NCBI GenBank assembly: GCA_951802425.1 | Contig: OX637799.1 | Span: 2,914,001 to 2,978,000, forward strand | Direction: 5' to 3' | Source of the DNA: Clavaria fumosa | Taxonomy: Eukaryota > Basidiomycota > Agaricomycetes > Agaricales > Clavariaceae | DNA: 64,000 nucleotides | Shown: one piece after another, positions 22,040 through 33,300 of the stretch | Numbering within the stretch: the stretch's first letter is position 1 | How the letters are laid out: the number at the start of each line of letters is the position of its first letter | Position numbers and translations under genes: made by a program | The notes under the pieces: generated by a model | Told to the model about the DNA's origin: nothing | The model's database searches: none | The model's input: the letters and a program-made list of their open reading frames with translations, nothing else

Positions 22040-22455
22040 CCCCGCCTTTACCGCTATCCCGTCCCCTTGGCATCCCCATCTCCTTCCCACGACAACTTCT
22101 TGTTCCCCTGGCGCCCTTATACCGCTATCCCGTTCCCCCGCCGACTGACGCTTCCCTTCTTGGGACCATGACGACTTCGTGATTGTTGCCCAGATACTTT
22201 CATTTCCTCCCTACTGTCGCTTCCGTTGTAAGTCTTCCCTTACTACCTTGTACTAATATCGTTCCTATGGTCTCGGACTCCAGTATATATACGAGTAAAC
22301 ACTCAGCATGTATTCCTTAGACTTTGATATTCTTCAGAAATCACCTCTTTCTACCTCTTCGTTGAGCCTTTATGTCAGCTATCCACGTGACCTTCGCGAC
22401 CTTGTCATGACCTCACCGCGACCTTTGAGCTCCGAATTTAGGATCGACCGCGACA
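22040..22455 (+). repeat. A 3' LTR, right part
   Basis: Starts with the second TSD copy CCCCG and continues CCTTTACCGC... to CCGCGACA, matching 4550-4968. The TATA box and the GACTTTGATATT motif are kept. Confidence 0.9.
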
Positions 22456-22754
22456 CCATTGAAGGGGGCAACAGCTAGGTCCAGCATCCTTTTTATGGCG
22501 CTGTAAAAAATAAGGTTCCAGGCCTTGGGCACTCAGTATCACTTGGAGAGGGTCACAGAGGTTGTCCTCCAGGTCAGGTCACACGTATCTACACACAGTA
22601 AAAATTTCGTGTGGTTCTGTTACACCACAGGCAAGGGAAAAGGAGAAGAGGATGATAGGGGCTGAGCTGTGACAATGTGTCACAGTTTGAAATTAAGGGT
22701 CCAGGCTAGCCAGGTTAGGACACAGGGCTAGGGTGGACAGGCGGATCTTAGTAT
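22456..22754 (-). other. B 5' untranslated/gag-start remnant
   Basis: 299 bp between A's 3' LTR and B's 5' LTR, with no ORF. Directly beside the LTR the minus strand reads ATACTAAGAT, complementary to ATCTTAGTAT inside the B LTR, so it is a candidate self-priming PBS (22745-22754). Confidence 0.55.
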
Positions 22755-23045
22755 TATATCAGACTGGGTCTCACACAACTTAAAGGTAAGGCCATGACAA
22801 CAATACTAAGATAAGGGGAAAAGAGTACAAAAAAGGAAAAGCAAAGTACTTATAGTGAACACTTCGGCACTTGCCAGCATTCCCATGCTCAGACCCTTGG
22901 ATCACGTGATGTGCCCAGGCCTCAGGTCATGTGATCTTATGATTATGTAATCTCACCCCAGCCACAGGTCATGTGACCTTCCGACAACCCTCCCCAGTTT
23001 CTCCACAACTCCTCTTTGGGATGGCTTATGTAAGCAATCCTAACA
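22755..23045 (-). repeat. B 5' LTR
   Basis: 291 bp, over its whole length similar to 2153-2445; starts TGTTAGGATTGC on the minus strand at 23045. It contains CTTATCTTAGTATTG, downstream of a TATAAGTAC box. Confidence 0.85.
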
Positions 23046-23186
23046 CTTCCACACATCCCACATTTCCTTTGACATTTCCTCATAACATGTGGCCATTGTG
23101 TCTTGTCAGTTGCAATGTGCATCAAACCCTGCACAGCACTGTTGTGAGTCACCCAGTCAAGGTACTCACAGAGCTTTGTGTGATCA

Positions 23187-23441
23187 TCATTGCTTGGTGC
23201 AGAGTGCAGATTCCAGTGGGAGATCAGCTGGTATGGCTGGGCATGTCTTGATGTCCATTATGATTAACCACAAACATTTTGCCTGCAGTATGGACTTCAT
23301 TTGTACTGACCAGTTAGTGTAATTTTGACCATTCAGTTTGGGGAATCTGAAGGTGTCCATAGCAGCTAAATCCAATTGTCTGTTACTGGGTCTCATAATC
23401 TCACAGCAGCACAGGTGCACCAAGATGAAGCTGGAGTTCAC
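23187..23441 (-). pseudogene. Ty1/Copia gag fragment
   Basis: On the minus strand the segment FRFPKLNGQNYTNWSVQMKS followed by ILQAKCLWLII is the typical N-terminal start of Copia gag proteins (UBN2/DUF4219 type). It ends in a stop after about 85 codons. No other Copia parts are nearby, so it is a small relic. Confidence 0.75.
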
Positions 23442-24124
23442 ACAGTAGAGTAATGCATATTATTAGTCTGTGATAGGATAAAGTATCAACCTGGAGTTCA
23501 CATGGTAGAATAATGACATGTGGACTCCTATGAGTGTCCAATTGACACCCACAAGATTCAATTCAGGCACTGCAGTCACAACTCAGCTCTGTGATTAGGC
23601 ATAAAACTCACATGCACAGGAGATTAGAGGGGCTTTTGGTACATTTTTTGTCACTCAAGCTAAGTATGAAGTTTGAAAACCACTTTGTAAAATGCACTCA
23701 GGTTTTGTCATGAAAACTTTCAGAGCCTACTCCCTCAGAGTTACTCAGCCTCAATCTCTGAGATACTACTCCATCCTCGCCGGAACCCCCAACCCACACT
23801 AAATCACAGCAATCATACCTACCATATGTACACTACTTACATCTTCACCCCGCACACCCGCATCACTAAAATCCATGTACCCCACATCTTTGTCCTAGCC
23901 ACACATGTTGCAGTATATCAATGCTGATTCAAAAAAAGGTCTCGTCACGCTTTTGGTCACGGGGCATAACGTCACAACAATAGTTCACACGCACAGGCCA
24001 AGGACAGCCTCGTCAGGGTTCAAAGACCGCTTCAAAGACCGCCTCGAACCACCTAAGCACCGCCAACCGCAACGACGCCTTTTAAGCCTTTTCACCATCG
24101 TTATCCTTCATCTTCCTCTAAAGC
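23442..24124. other. Intergenic region upstream of RHO1
   Basis: Left half (to about 23730) is CpG-poor repeat-like DNA. The right half (about 23760-24124), with more CpG and C-rich tracts, is the likely RHO1 promoter and leader; TTCACCATCG...TCTAAAGCATGG leads to the start. No TATA box stands out. Confidence 0.4.
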
Positions 24125-24930
24125 ATGGCCGAAATTCGTAGAAAGCTAGTTATTGTGGGCGATGGTGCTTGCGGAAAGGTGCGCTGCATCACGTCCTTGA
24201 AATCACGCCTCGAAGACTGACTTGCTCTAATGTTAGACATGCCTCTTGATTGTGTTCTCAAAAGGAACGTTCCCCGAGGTGATCACCTGTCTTGCTTTCT
24301 GATAATGACTGTGTCATAACCATGTTGCCCCAACCCAGGTCTATGTGCCAACTGTTTTTGAGAACTATGTGGCGGATGTGGAGGTAGACGGCAAACACGT
24401 TGAACTGGCCTTGTGGGATACGGCAGGCCAGGAAGATTATGATCGTCTTCGACCACTCAGTTACCCCGACTCGCACGTCATCCTCATATGTTTTGCTGTG
24501 GACTCTCCAGATTCGTTGGACAACGTACAGGAGAAAGTGGGCCGGATCACCATTTCTATCATTTCTTCGCTGACCAAACATCACAGTGGATCTCCGAGGT
24601 TATGCATTTCTGCGCTAACTTACCTATAATCCTTGTCGGATGCAAGAAGGACCTCAGACGAGATCCACGTGTCATCGAAGAACTCCGGAAGACGAGTCAA
24701 CGGCCTGTAACACCCGAAGAGGTGACTAGTTGTCCATCTCCACACACAAGTGACTTACTTTCCTTGCCTAGGGAATGGCAGTCGCACAGAAGATTGGCGC
24801 AAAACACTACTTGGAGTGTTCTGCCAAGACTGGGGAAGGTGTCCGTGAAGTATTCCAATGTGCTACTCGTGCAGCTTTGCTCGCCCGGGGTTCACACAAG
24901 AAAACCGGTACGAAATGCACCATTTTGTAA
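24125..24930 (+). CDS. RHO1: Rho-family GTPase Rho1
   Basis: Small GTPase that in fungi activates glucan synthase and the Pkc1 cell-integrity pathway at growth sites. Five exons (24125-24178, 24237-24278, 24339-24536, 24587-24721, 24772-24930) join in frame to 195 residues, the usual size. Visible motifs: P-loop GDGACGKT split by intron 1, switch I with effector region [11 protein letters not shown], switch [27 protein letters not shown] (TKxD-type) and [10 protein letters not shown] (SAK). The C-terminal CTIL box ends in Leu, which predicts geranylgeranylation. Introns are 50-60 nt with GT-AG ends and in-frame joins. RhoA-type residues argue for Rho1 over Cdc42 or Rac. Nothing looks broken. 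Confidence 0.96.
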
Positions 24931-25251
24931 GTCGGGACGAAGCGTAGTTTCTTCCGTACGTGCCGATTACCGTATGGTTGTTATCAGCACTTGTCCATGT
25001 TTCCGTACTTCCCATCACTTTAGTTGCTCGAGTTTTTGTCTCTTGTCACCAACAAATTCTTCCGATGAGATGACTTGGTTGTCGTAAACATTTGTCAGAC
25101 GGAACCGAGGCCATGTTGCTTGTTGTACTTCTGTGATACAATTTTATTCTGCTCTGCTTTAGTCAAGAGGAATATATACTTGCTCGATTACGCGTTTTTG
25201 AAGGCCGCGCTCGCTAAAACCACTCAGACATTCGTTCCACCGCAGTCAAAA

Positions 25252-25855
25252 ATGATACGCTTCATTCTCGTTCAGGTCAACAGCGTCCGACCGTCCAGAG
25301 TGTGCGTCTTTTTAACGAATAAAGTAGAACCGTCAGGGCAAAACTCGTCTCTCAAAATGGTATGTCCCGTACGACGACGACGAGAAGGTTCGACTTCGCG
25401 GAGAAGTGCATCGAGTCGTTGCGCCTCGAGACCAGAAATACCAGTCAAATTTTGTGGAATTTCGCAATTACAAGATCGTTTACCGACGCTATGCTGGCCT
25501 TTTCTTCTGCCTATGCGTGGATGCGAACGATAATGAACTTGCGTATCTGGAAGCAATCCATCTCTTCGTCGAAGTTCTAGGAAAGTATTGCCTAAACTAC
25601 CATTAATGGATTCAAAACTTATCGCTTGGATGTGACCAGACTCTTTCTTCGATAACGTCTGTGAACTTGACCTCGTATTCAACTTCTACAAGGTGCATCT
25701 TCTCCTTTTCCGACAGACTTCGTCGATGATATTTCTTCCGCCGTCTGGCGTAGGTATACGCAATTCTCGATGAGATATTTCTCGCCGGAGAGATAGAGGA
25801 AACAAGTAAAGATGTCGTACTGAGCCGGTTGGATCAGCTACAAAAATTAGAATGA
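25252..25855 (+). CDS. APS2: AP-2 complex small subunit sigma
   Basis: Sigma subunit of the clathrin adaptor AP-2, which binds endocytic cargo signals at the plasma membrane. Exons 25252-25275, 25328-25580, 25640-25692 and 25754-25855 give 143 residues, close to the 142 of animals. The start MIRFILVQ, then [39 protein letters not shown], and the end [12 protein letters not shown] are typical. Intron 2 (25581-25639) would begin GAAAGT rather than GTAAGT, because the conserved VLD(S)FF...[11 protein letters not shown] junction fits only there; see findings. If that site is not spliced the protein would stop early at a TAA about 30 nt into the intron. The other introns are GT-AG. Confidence 0.92.
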
Positions 25856-25933
25856 GACGTTGACTCCGCTTTCTAAAAAGTGAAATTCGACGAGTATGAT
25901 GAGAATATCTTCCCTACACTACCTTCCACATTC

Positions 25934-26930
25934 CTAAGCCTGTTCCACAACGATTTTGGAGGGCGGGCTCCACCGCGGACTAATCTGGATACCCTTCAAG
26001 GCCAAGACAGAATCACAGAGCAGTCCTTCCTCGCTGGCCAAAACGTGAAGTTGACAGCGCCGATGTGACCGCGACGGTGAGCAAAATGGCACCGCGTCGT
26101 GCATGATCTTGATGAAGAGGATCATGAACCGAAGTTCGTACCCGCGAGGATGGTCGCCTAGCACACTGACGAGACACAAAATCAGACATAAGCAACGATT
26201 GCTCGCAACCATGAGCCACTCCACAAAGATGCTGGTCTAGCTTGATGACCCAGCGCACGGCGGAACAGCGCAAAATTCGCAATTGCATTAGATTCATCAT
26301 CCTGATCGAGCCAACGTTCATATTTGGGAGAGGCTACATTGTGACGTGAGACCTCATTCGAAGATTCTATACTGGCGCCATCCATTGCCTCAAGTCCCTT
26401 CTGACATTAATGGAAGGTATGTTGGGATAGATAGGGAGACAACGCGCTTGTTGCTTACAACGGGTCTGGTCTTGCTGGGATAGAGATAGCCATCTGTTTC
26501 CAAACCTTTGGTGTGCGCAAAAAAGGTCAAGATGATGTTGAAACCTTTGCAGAATACCTTCAAAACGAGGGGGACCATGCTAGCCGCAATTGTAGCGCCA
26601 ATTCGGGATATTAGACACGGTTCTGGGCCTAGTTCCACAACAGCCGTGTACGCGAGAAAGGGAGTGCCGGATAAAATAACGCGATCGTTGCCGATGAGAG
26701 CAGCGTGAGCATCAAGTAAGCCAATGAATGGTCTATGACCGTTATTGCCGCTTCTGTTGCTGACCCAAAATGCAGCGGTTCAGAGGATCCCCGGAACATC
26801 CATCGTGATGGGCGTGTTTTTGTTAAACAACCCGTAGATCTCACATTGTTGAGCCATGACAAGTCGCAGAGCCACCAGTTAAATGCGACTGTCAAGACAC
26901 CAGAAGGAATGTAGCTACACTCGGTTTATG
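25934..26930 (-). CDS. Possible multi-exon membrane protein or relic, unrecognised
   Basis: The minus strand has several short open stretches with hydrophobic segments: a part ending FNWWLCDLSWLNN before a GTGAGA donor near 26854, AYLMLTLLSSATIALFYPAL near 26700, IGATIAASMVPLVLKVF near 26600, and CLCLILCLVSVLG near 26190. I could not assemble one convincing reading, and some frames hold stops. It may be a decayed or fast-evolving gene between APS2 and GLO3. No family recognised. Confidence 0.25.
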
Positions 26931-27082
26931 CGTAGGTCATGGTGCGTCAGAGAAAGAAATGCTGTCAAGACCCTTCAAGCTTCAAATTGTCTGAGCAAAG
27001 CGTCCACGTGATGGATCACCCATTCGCTGGTGCTTCTTCTGCACTGGGACAGTCCGCTTCTTGCAACTGATATCCGTCAAGA

Positions 27083-28853
27083 ATGGCTGACCCATCAAAG
27101 GCCGAGACGGAGCGAGTTTTTAGTATTCTGAAGGAGCAGAAAGCAAACAAGGTAAAACCAACTCCATTCTACTGGCAATCTTCTCTTGACAAAATTCAAG
27201 CTCTGCTTCGATTGTTCTGCGCGCAACCCGAGCTGGTCAAGCGTCACTTTTGGCGTTTATATCTGCCTCGACTGCTCGAGCATTCACAGGAACATGGGTG
27301 TTCACATAAGCTTCGTGCGGTCAGCATCACTACTATCGTGTAATGACAAACGACGATGCTGAAAACATGACGTTCACCAGGTCGACGAATCTCGACAGCT
27401 GGCAGCTCAATCAGTTGCGAACTATGAAAGTTGGAGGGAATGCATTAGCGGCTGAATTCTTTCACCGTCACGGAGGGGCATCGTTGTTAAGCAATGCGGA
27501 CACCAAAGCGAAATACGCCAGCCCTGTTGCCGAACTATACAAGGCAGAACTGGCGAAACATGTAAAGGAAGATGCGTCGAAGTACGGGGTTATTCTTATG
27601 TTTGTTCCTATCCATTTATCCACTTATCCGTCTGCCGATCAGATATCCGGATCGTGTGACAGTCGAAGGCATGGAACCCCCAACCCCGCCTGAAGCCAAA
27701 TCTACAGATGAGGATTTCTTCACATCTTGGGATAAACCAGCGAATTCGCGTTCGGGCTCTGCCCACTCATCGAAGCCAGTCACTCCTGCCATCTCACGCT
27801 CCGGTACGCCTGTTAATGGCACGTTGGCAACCTCGGCATCTGCAGTTTCAGCACCTGCGGCCCCACGAACGGTGACCTCCTCCACGCTGCGTGCGACTTC
27901 TAACACTGCGGGTAGCATCAGCAGTGGGCGGAGACTTGGCGGTGTATCTAGACTTACCTCCTCGACTGGGGCAACGTCGGGTGCTACAAGTTCCAAGAAA
28001 GGAAAATTGGGTGGATTGGGAGGGGTCAAGAAGGCAGTTGATTTCGCGGAAGCCGAAAGGAAAGCTGTCGAAGAAGCGGAGCGAGTAAAGCAATTAGGAT
28101 ACGACCGAATTAAGGAAGAACAAGAAGAACGAGCCAAGGAGGCCGATAACTTGCAAAAAGCGCTCGAGGGTAGATCGAACAAGAACCCAAGTGCAACTGA
28201 GACTACGCCACATGCATTTGCAGAGGTACAACCCAACGTAAACCCAGCGCAGTTGGAGAGGTTAGGCATGGGCTCCAAGAGGTTCGGCTTTGGGTCTATG
28301 CCGGGTGCGGGAGCCGCTGCTACAACAACCACTTCTCGATCAAGGTAAGATCTACAATCCTTCCCCATACACAATGAACTTAAAGATCTACTAGTAATTC
28401 TGGAGCACCGAATGACGACTCACCAACAACAGCCCGTGAACGTTTCGGAAATCAGAAGGCCATATCTTCGGATATGTACTTTGGTCGAAATGCATATGAC
28501 CCTGCTGCCGACACTGAAGCCCGGACGCGGTTGCAGGCATTCCAAGGCGCTACTGCTATCTCGTCCAATGCATATTTCGGCCGCGACGAAGACGAAGATA
28601 TGAATAGTGCAATGTCCGGCGGATCAGAAGGTCTCCTGGGGGACGGCACTCTGGCAGGTCTGGAAGTGGCTGCAAGGGAAGTTGTGACAAAAGTCTTGAG
28701 CAACCCTGACGTGCAAAACGTTGGAGATAGTATTCGCGCTGGTGCTCTCAAGGTCGTTTTCTGTCGCACATCCTTCCACTTGTATTCAGCTCATCTCGTC
28801 CATTTTCCTTACAGCTTTCCGACTATCTCTCTCAAATGTCCGTCGATCGGTGA
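27083..28853 (+). CDS. GLO3: ArfGAP2/3-type GTPase-activating protein (Glo3)
   Basis: GTPase-activating protein for Arf on Golgi COPI vesicles. Six exons (27083-27151, 27201-27319, 27381-27581, 27643-28344, 28395-28752, 28815-28853) join to 495 residues. The N-terminal ArfGAP domain (about 10-130) has the C4 zinc finger CFDC...CLDC and the catalytic arginine in [19 protein letters not shown]. The middle is Ser/Thr/Gly-rich, then comes a coiled-coil stretch (about 300-350). The C terminus has two repeats of the Glo3 motif form ([20 protein letters not shown]) and ends [15 protein letters not shown]. Intron 2 uses a GTCAGC donor, weak but required by the conserved FVRS junction. It lies close to APS2 on the same strand but has its own upstream region. 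Confidence 0.94.
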
Positions 28854-29399
28854 TGCCTCTGTAAAGCCGTGGCGGGCCGACTTTTAAGGTATTGTCCCTA
28901 TATTATGCTCTGTGCTCTTGATCCACTACCTTCCATTGGCTTTGTAACAGACTGATTCCCGTTCGAAATTTTTGATATGTCAGCGAGATTCAGTTGACTC
29001 TACCCAACGACACCCTCACATGTAATTACATAAGTAAGCATGTCTCTGGAGCACAGTGAGAGATGTGACTGCACAAAGACCCACGACATGAAAAAGGCCG
29101 TCGCAACTATCCAAGATGGAGATTGTATAGTATGTCCCTGTTGATCGGATTGACAATGGACACAGTGAGTCCGACAGTGCACAAGCACGAGCAAGAATGA
29201 TAGGTTCACACCAGGTTGTTGTGTGATATTTGCTATGTCTATTTAGCACTTTAGATCAAGTAGTCCAGTGGGTTGAATGTTCCACATGAGTGCATTGAGG
29301 CCAGTTCACTCAAGTCATGAGTTTGAACCTGTGCCAGGTACCAGCTTTCCCATGGGATTTATGTACCCACCTGTTCTGTCTTAAGTCATGATTAGAAAG
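28854..29399. other. Intergenic, Glo3 3' flank and element D edge
   Basis: No gene seen. The first part is ordinary GLO3 3' flank. From about 29230 the sequence becomes CpG-poor like element D. The 5' LTR of D is not recognisable here. Confidence 0.4.
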
Positions 29400-29465
29400 C
29401 TGTCTTGATGAGTCTAATGAATCTGGGAAAGTGATTTATGATGTAACCTTGGCCATTCTGTTACT

Positions 29466-30293
29466 TTGAGAAAAATTACTGGAGAAGGATTTGCTGCAGA
29501 ATGGGCAAATATGAAGGCAGAAGAGATCCTGGGTAATGGTGAGGCCAGAACCTGGACAGAGTTTGTGGAGAAAATGAAGTGGGCATTTGATGACCTGAAT
29601 GACTGTGTGACTGCCCTTGCAGATATTGCAGGGTTGAAACAGGGTGCCATGACAGTGCTGGAGTTCTTTGTGAAGTTTGAGACACTGTTCTGACAGGCAG
29701 AGATGTGTGAAGAGAAGGACTCAGGAATCCTAGTCCATTGGCTGGAGTTGAACCTGAGTAGGAGGTTGGTGGGGAAGATCTATGGTGTCTCCCCAATGCC
29801 AGAGACATATGGAGAATGGAAAGTGCTGGCAGAAAGACTTGATGCCCAGCAAAGGCAACTTGATGCAATAGTCACAGAACAATACCCACAACCTGCTGCA
29901 ACCCTACTGCAACCTTCTGTGACCTTTTTGTGACCTTTCCCGACCCCTCTGCAGCATACTCTGGATGTGGCCATGGGCTGAGGATGGGCCCCTGCTGCTG
30001 AGAGATGTTGTTTCCAATGCCACCAGACTGGCCATGCTGTCTGATTCTGCCCCCTGCCCAATATGCATCTGCAGGTCCCAAGGGCTCAAACCTGTGCAGT
30101 GTCAAGTGCCCCCCAAATGGCAGAAGAGTATAAGAAGGAGATTGCACTGCTCCAAGCCCAACTGGAGCCATACAAGAGAGAGAGAAGAAGGGCTCCTGCT
30201 GGGGAGAAAAGTTGTCCCAGCCCCCATTCCATCCCTGTGCCCACAGCAAGTATACCCAAGTATACTATCTTGCAGCAGAGACATACCTGAATT
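29466..30293 (+). pseudogene. D gag, with stops
   Basis: Capsid-like text (GFAAEWANMKAEEILGNGEA, TWTEFVEKMKWAFDD) is followed by a broken zinc knuckle CFQCHQTGHAV-stop-FC near 30020 and a coil (EEYKKEIALLQAQLEPYKRE). At least three stop codons interrupt it. Confidence 0.75.
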
Positions 30294-30361
30294 GGGGCTG
30301 AGGTGAAGGAGGAAGTGAGACTGGCAGAGCACCTAACCATGGTGCAGCTGGAAGTGGGGAA

Positions 30362-33300
30362 ATGTGTGCCACAAGAGCTAGCCATCCAGATATTGACTGG
30401 AAGAAGGCAGAGCTGAGCCTTACCCACTGCCCCCCAGAGTGTTCTCCATCCCTGCAAGCCCCTGCACTGCTGAAAATGAGTACCCTCACATCCACAAGTA
30501 TTCTGGACACCTGTATTCCAAAACATGGCCCTACCCCTGATTGGCCCAGCCACTACCCCTCAGTCTTTAGTGAAGCTAAATGGGATGAGCTCCCCCACTC
30601 CTGCCCAGACTTTGACATTAAAATTGAGTTCAAAAAGGACCCTGGGCATCTTTCCTCTAAGCTATACTCACTGACACAAGAGGAGATGGTGGAGATGAAC
30701 CATTGGGTGGATGAGCAGCTAGCTTCTGGATGTATCTGGCCCTCGAAATCCCTGTATGCTAGCCCCTTCTTCTTCAAACATGAGAAGAACAAGCTGCAGC
30801 TGATTATTGACTACTCAAGGCTGAATGCACACCTGATCAAGGACAAGTACCCCCTCCCCTGCATCCGAGACATGGTGGATGTGCTTAAGGGAGCTTTGAT
30901 TTACTCTAAGATCAATGCAAAGGGAGGCTTCCCATCCATGCAGGTCTGGCCCAAGCACCAGCACTGCTGTGCCTTCTTGACACCTCATGGACTCTTTGAA
31001 CCAGCTGTCATGTGGTTTGGACTGCAGAATGTGACTGCCACTTTCCAATGTTTCATGAATCATGTGCTGAGGGAGGAGGTTGTGGGAGGACATGTCCAAG
31101 CTTATATGGATGACATCATTGTGTTTGCAGAGGATTTGGCAACACACCAGTACTGGATGGATCAGGTCTTGTGGAAGTTCAGAAAGAATGGACTGTGTCT
31201 CAGACTCAGCAAGTGTGAGTTTGAGAAGAACAAGATCATCTTCCTTGGATGAAGATCTCCCACAACTGTCTGGAACATGGTCCTGCTAAGGGTGCAGTGA
31301 TCCATAACTGGCCACAACCAAGGAATGTGAAGGAGGTCCAGAGGTTTAATGGGATGTTAAACTACCTCCATTGGCACATTCCAAACCTCTCTGCCCAAGC
31401 TAAACCACTATTCTGGCTGACTGGGAAGGTTCCATGGAAATGGGAGGAAGAGGAGGAAGCAGCTTTTCAAGATCTTTGCTTGGCACTCATATTGGCCCCA
31501 GTCTTGGCTCTGCCACAGGATGAAGGGAGATGGAAGGTGGAGATGGATGTGAGTAACTTGGTGACTGGTGGAGTGCTTTTGCAGCAGCAGATGGATGGGA
31601 CCTGGAGAGTTGTGGATTATATCTCCAAGGCCCTCACTGCAGCTGAGAAGAACTACAATGTGTACAACAAGGAGTTCTTGGCTGTGATTTGGGCACTTTG
31701 TGAGTGGCAGGCATACCTCATTGGAGCAGGTGAGACAATCAAGATCTGGATGGACCATGCAAACCTTCAGTACTTCCGGAAGCCTCAGAAGTTGAAGCCA
31801 AGGCAGGTCCATTGGGTCAGAGAGCTCCAGTGCTTTGACTTTGAGATAAAGTATCACACAGGAAAGTCTAACACAAAGGCTGATGCACTCTTGTGAAGGC
31901 CAGACTATGGAGAGATGGTGGAGGAAGATGCACCAGTGCAGGTCTTCCCAGAGGCTGAGACCCAGACATCATTCACATTGGAGATGGAGATGCTACTCCA
32001 GAAAAATAGCATGGTACATGTACAGAAGCCAGAGGGGCTTGATGATGAGTGGACAAGAGATCAGATGGGAATCTGGCAGAGGGCTGAAATCACATGGGTG
32101 CCCCCAGAGGCATGTGAGGCAGTGCTCACCTTTGAGCATGACCTCCCTATTGCAGGACACCCCAGTCCATGGAAGCTGAGAGCTGCATTGCTGAGGTCCT
32201 ACTGGTGGGTGAGCATGGTGAAGGATTCTGATTGGTATGCTGGTGGGTGTGAGATGTGCCAATGGGTGAAGCCCAACCATACCAGGCATGCTGCTCCACT
32301 CCATCCACACCCTGTCCCTCAAGGGCCCTGGGCAGTAATCTCTTGGGACATTGTCAGACCTTTCCCCCTCTCACATTGCAATCCTTGTCATCATTGACAA
32401 GTTCACAAAATGGACCATCATTGAGGCAATTGGCCTTGACCTTACAGGACTTGGTGCTGCTCAGATCCTTCAAGACCAGGTCTTCTGCGACCATGGAGCC
32501 CCACAGAAAGTCATGAGTGACTGGGGGACCCAATTTGTGTCCAAATTCATGAGGGAGTTCTATGGGATGATTGGGGTTAAGGCAAACCCAAGCACAGCCT
32601 TCCACCCACAGATGGATGGACAGACAGAACAGGTCAACCAGGAGGTCAAGGTATATCTCTGGGCCTATGTTGACCATCTGCAGGATGACTGGGCAGAGTG
32701 GCTGTCTATGGCAGAGTTTGTGTTCAATAACTGTGAGCACTCTGCCACTGGATTCACACCTTTCTACCTGGAGTACAGCCAGCACCCATGGAATGGTGGA
32801 ATCCAGCCACCCTCCAAGGTGAACCCTGCAGCAGACAAATGGATGGCCAAGCTCATGGAATCCGAAAGAGCAGCCAGGGAGGCAATGGGGAAGGTGGCAG
32901 ATGTGATGAAGGCCAGCTACAATAAGGGGAAGTGCCCAAGTCATGAATACTCAAAGGGGAACTTAGTCTGGCTGGACACCTGAAACTTAAACATGGATTG
33001 ACCCTCCAAGAAGCTTGACAACAAGCAGGCAGGACCCTTCATCATTGAAGAGAAGGTTGGACCAGCAGCATACCAGCTCAAACTCCCCTGAGCATGGCGC
33101 ATTCACCAGGTTTTCAATGAGGTGCTGCTCACCCCATATGTTGCCCCCTCTTTCCCTTCTCAGAACTTACCTCCACCCCTGCCTCCCACAATTGATGACA
33201 ACCACCTGGAGTATGATGTCAAGGCAATTCTTGACATCAAGAAGGTTGGATGTGGGGTGAAGTATTTGGTGAAGTGGTTGGGATACCCAGTGGAGGAGAA

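Larger units (their letters stand above)
4341..22455 (+). mobile_element. Element A: Ty3/gypsy chromovirus carrying two inserted elements
   Basis: LTRs start TGTCGCGG and end CCGCGACA: 4341-4968, and 11590-11782 joined to 22045-22455. Internal order is gag, stop-start ATGA, protease, RT, RNase H, integrase, chromodomain. Gag is interrupted by a 1464-bp insertion (6387-7850). The 3' LTR is interrupted by element C (11783-22039 with TSD CCCCG). Without these insertions the element would be about 7.9 kb less the duplicated target bases. Frameshifts in pol make it inactive. Its outer flanks CTCTA and CCATT do not match. Confidence 0.9.
2153..23045 (-). mobile_element. Element B: Ty3/gypsy chromovirus, interrupted by A and internally deleted
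   Basis: A minus-strand LTR retrotransposon with LTRs at 2153-2445 (3') and 22755-23045 (5'). Its pol 3' half lies at 2446-4340 and a 299-bp piece of its 5' region at 22456-22754. Element A fills 4341-22455. The gag, protease and most of the reverse transcriptase are missing. The 5-bp flanks (ACCAT left, CTTCC right) do not match. D (29.4-33.7 kb) is a second member of the family: both LTRs run from TGTTAGGATC to CTGATACA, and both chromodomains contain YLVKWLGYPVEENTWEP. Confidence 0.8.
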
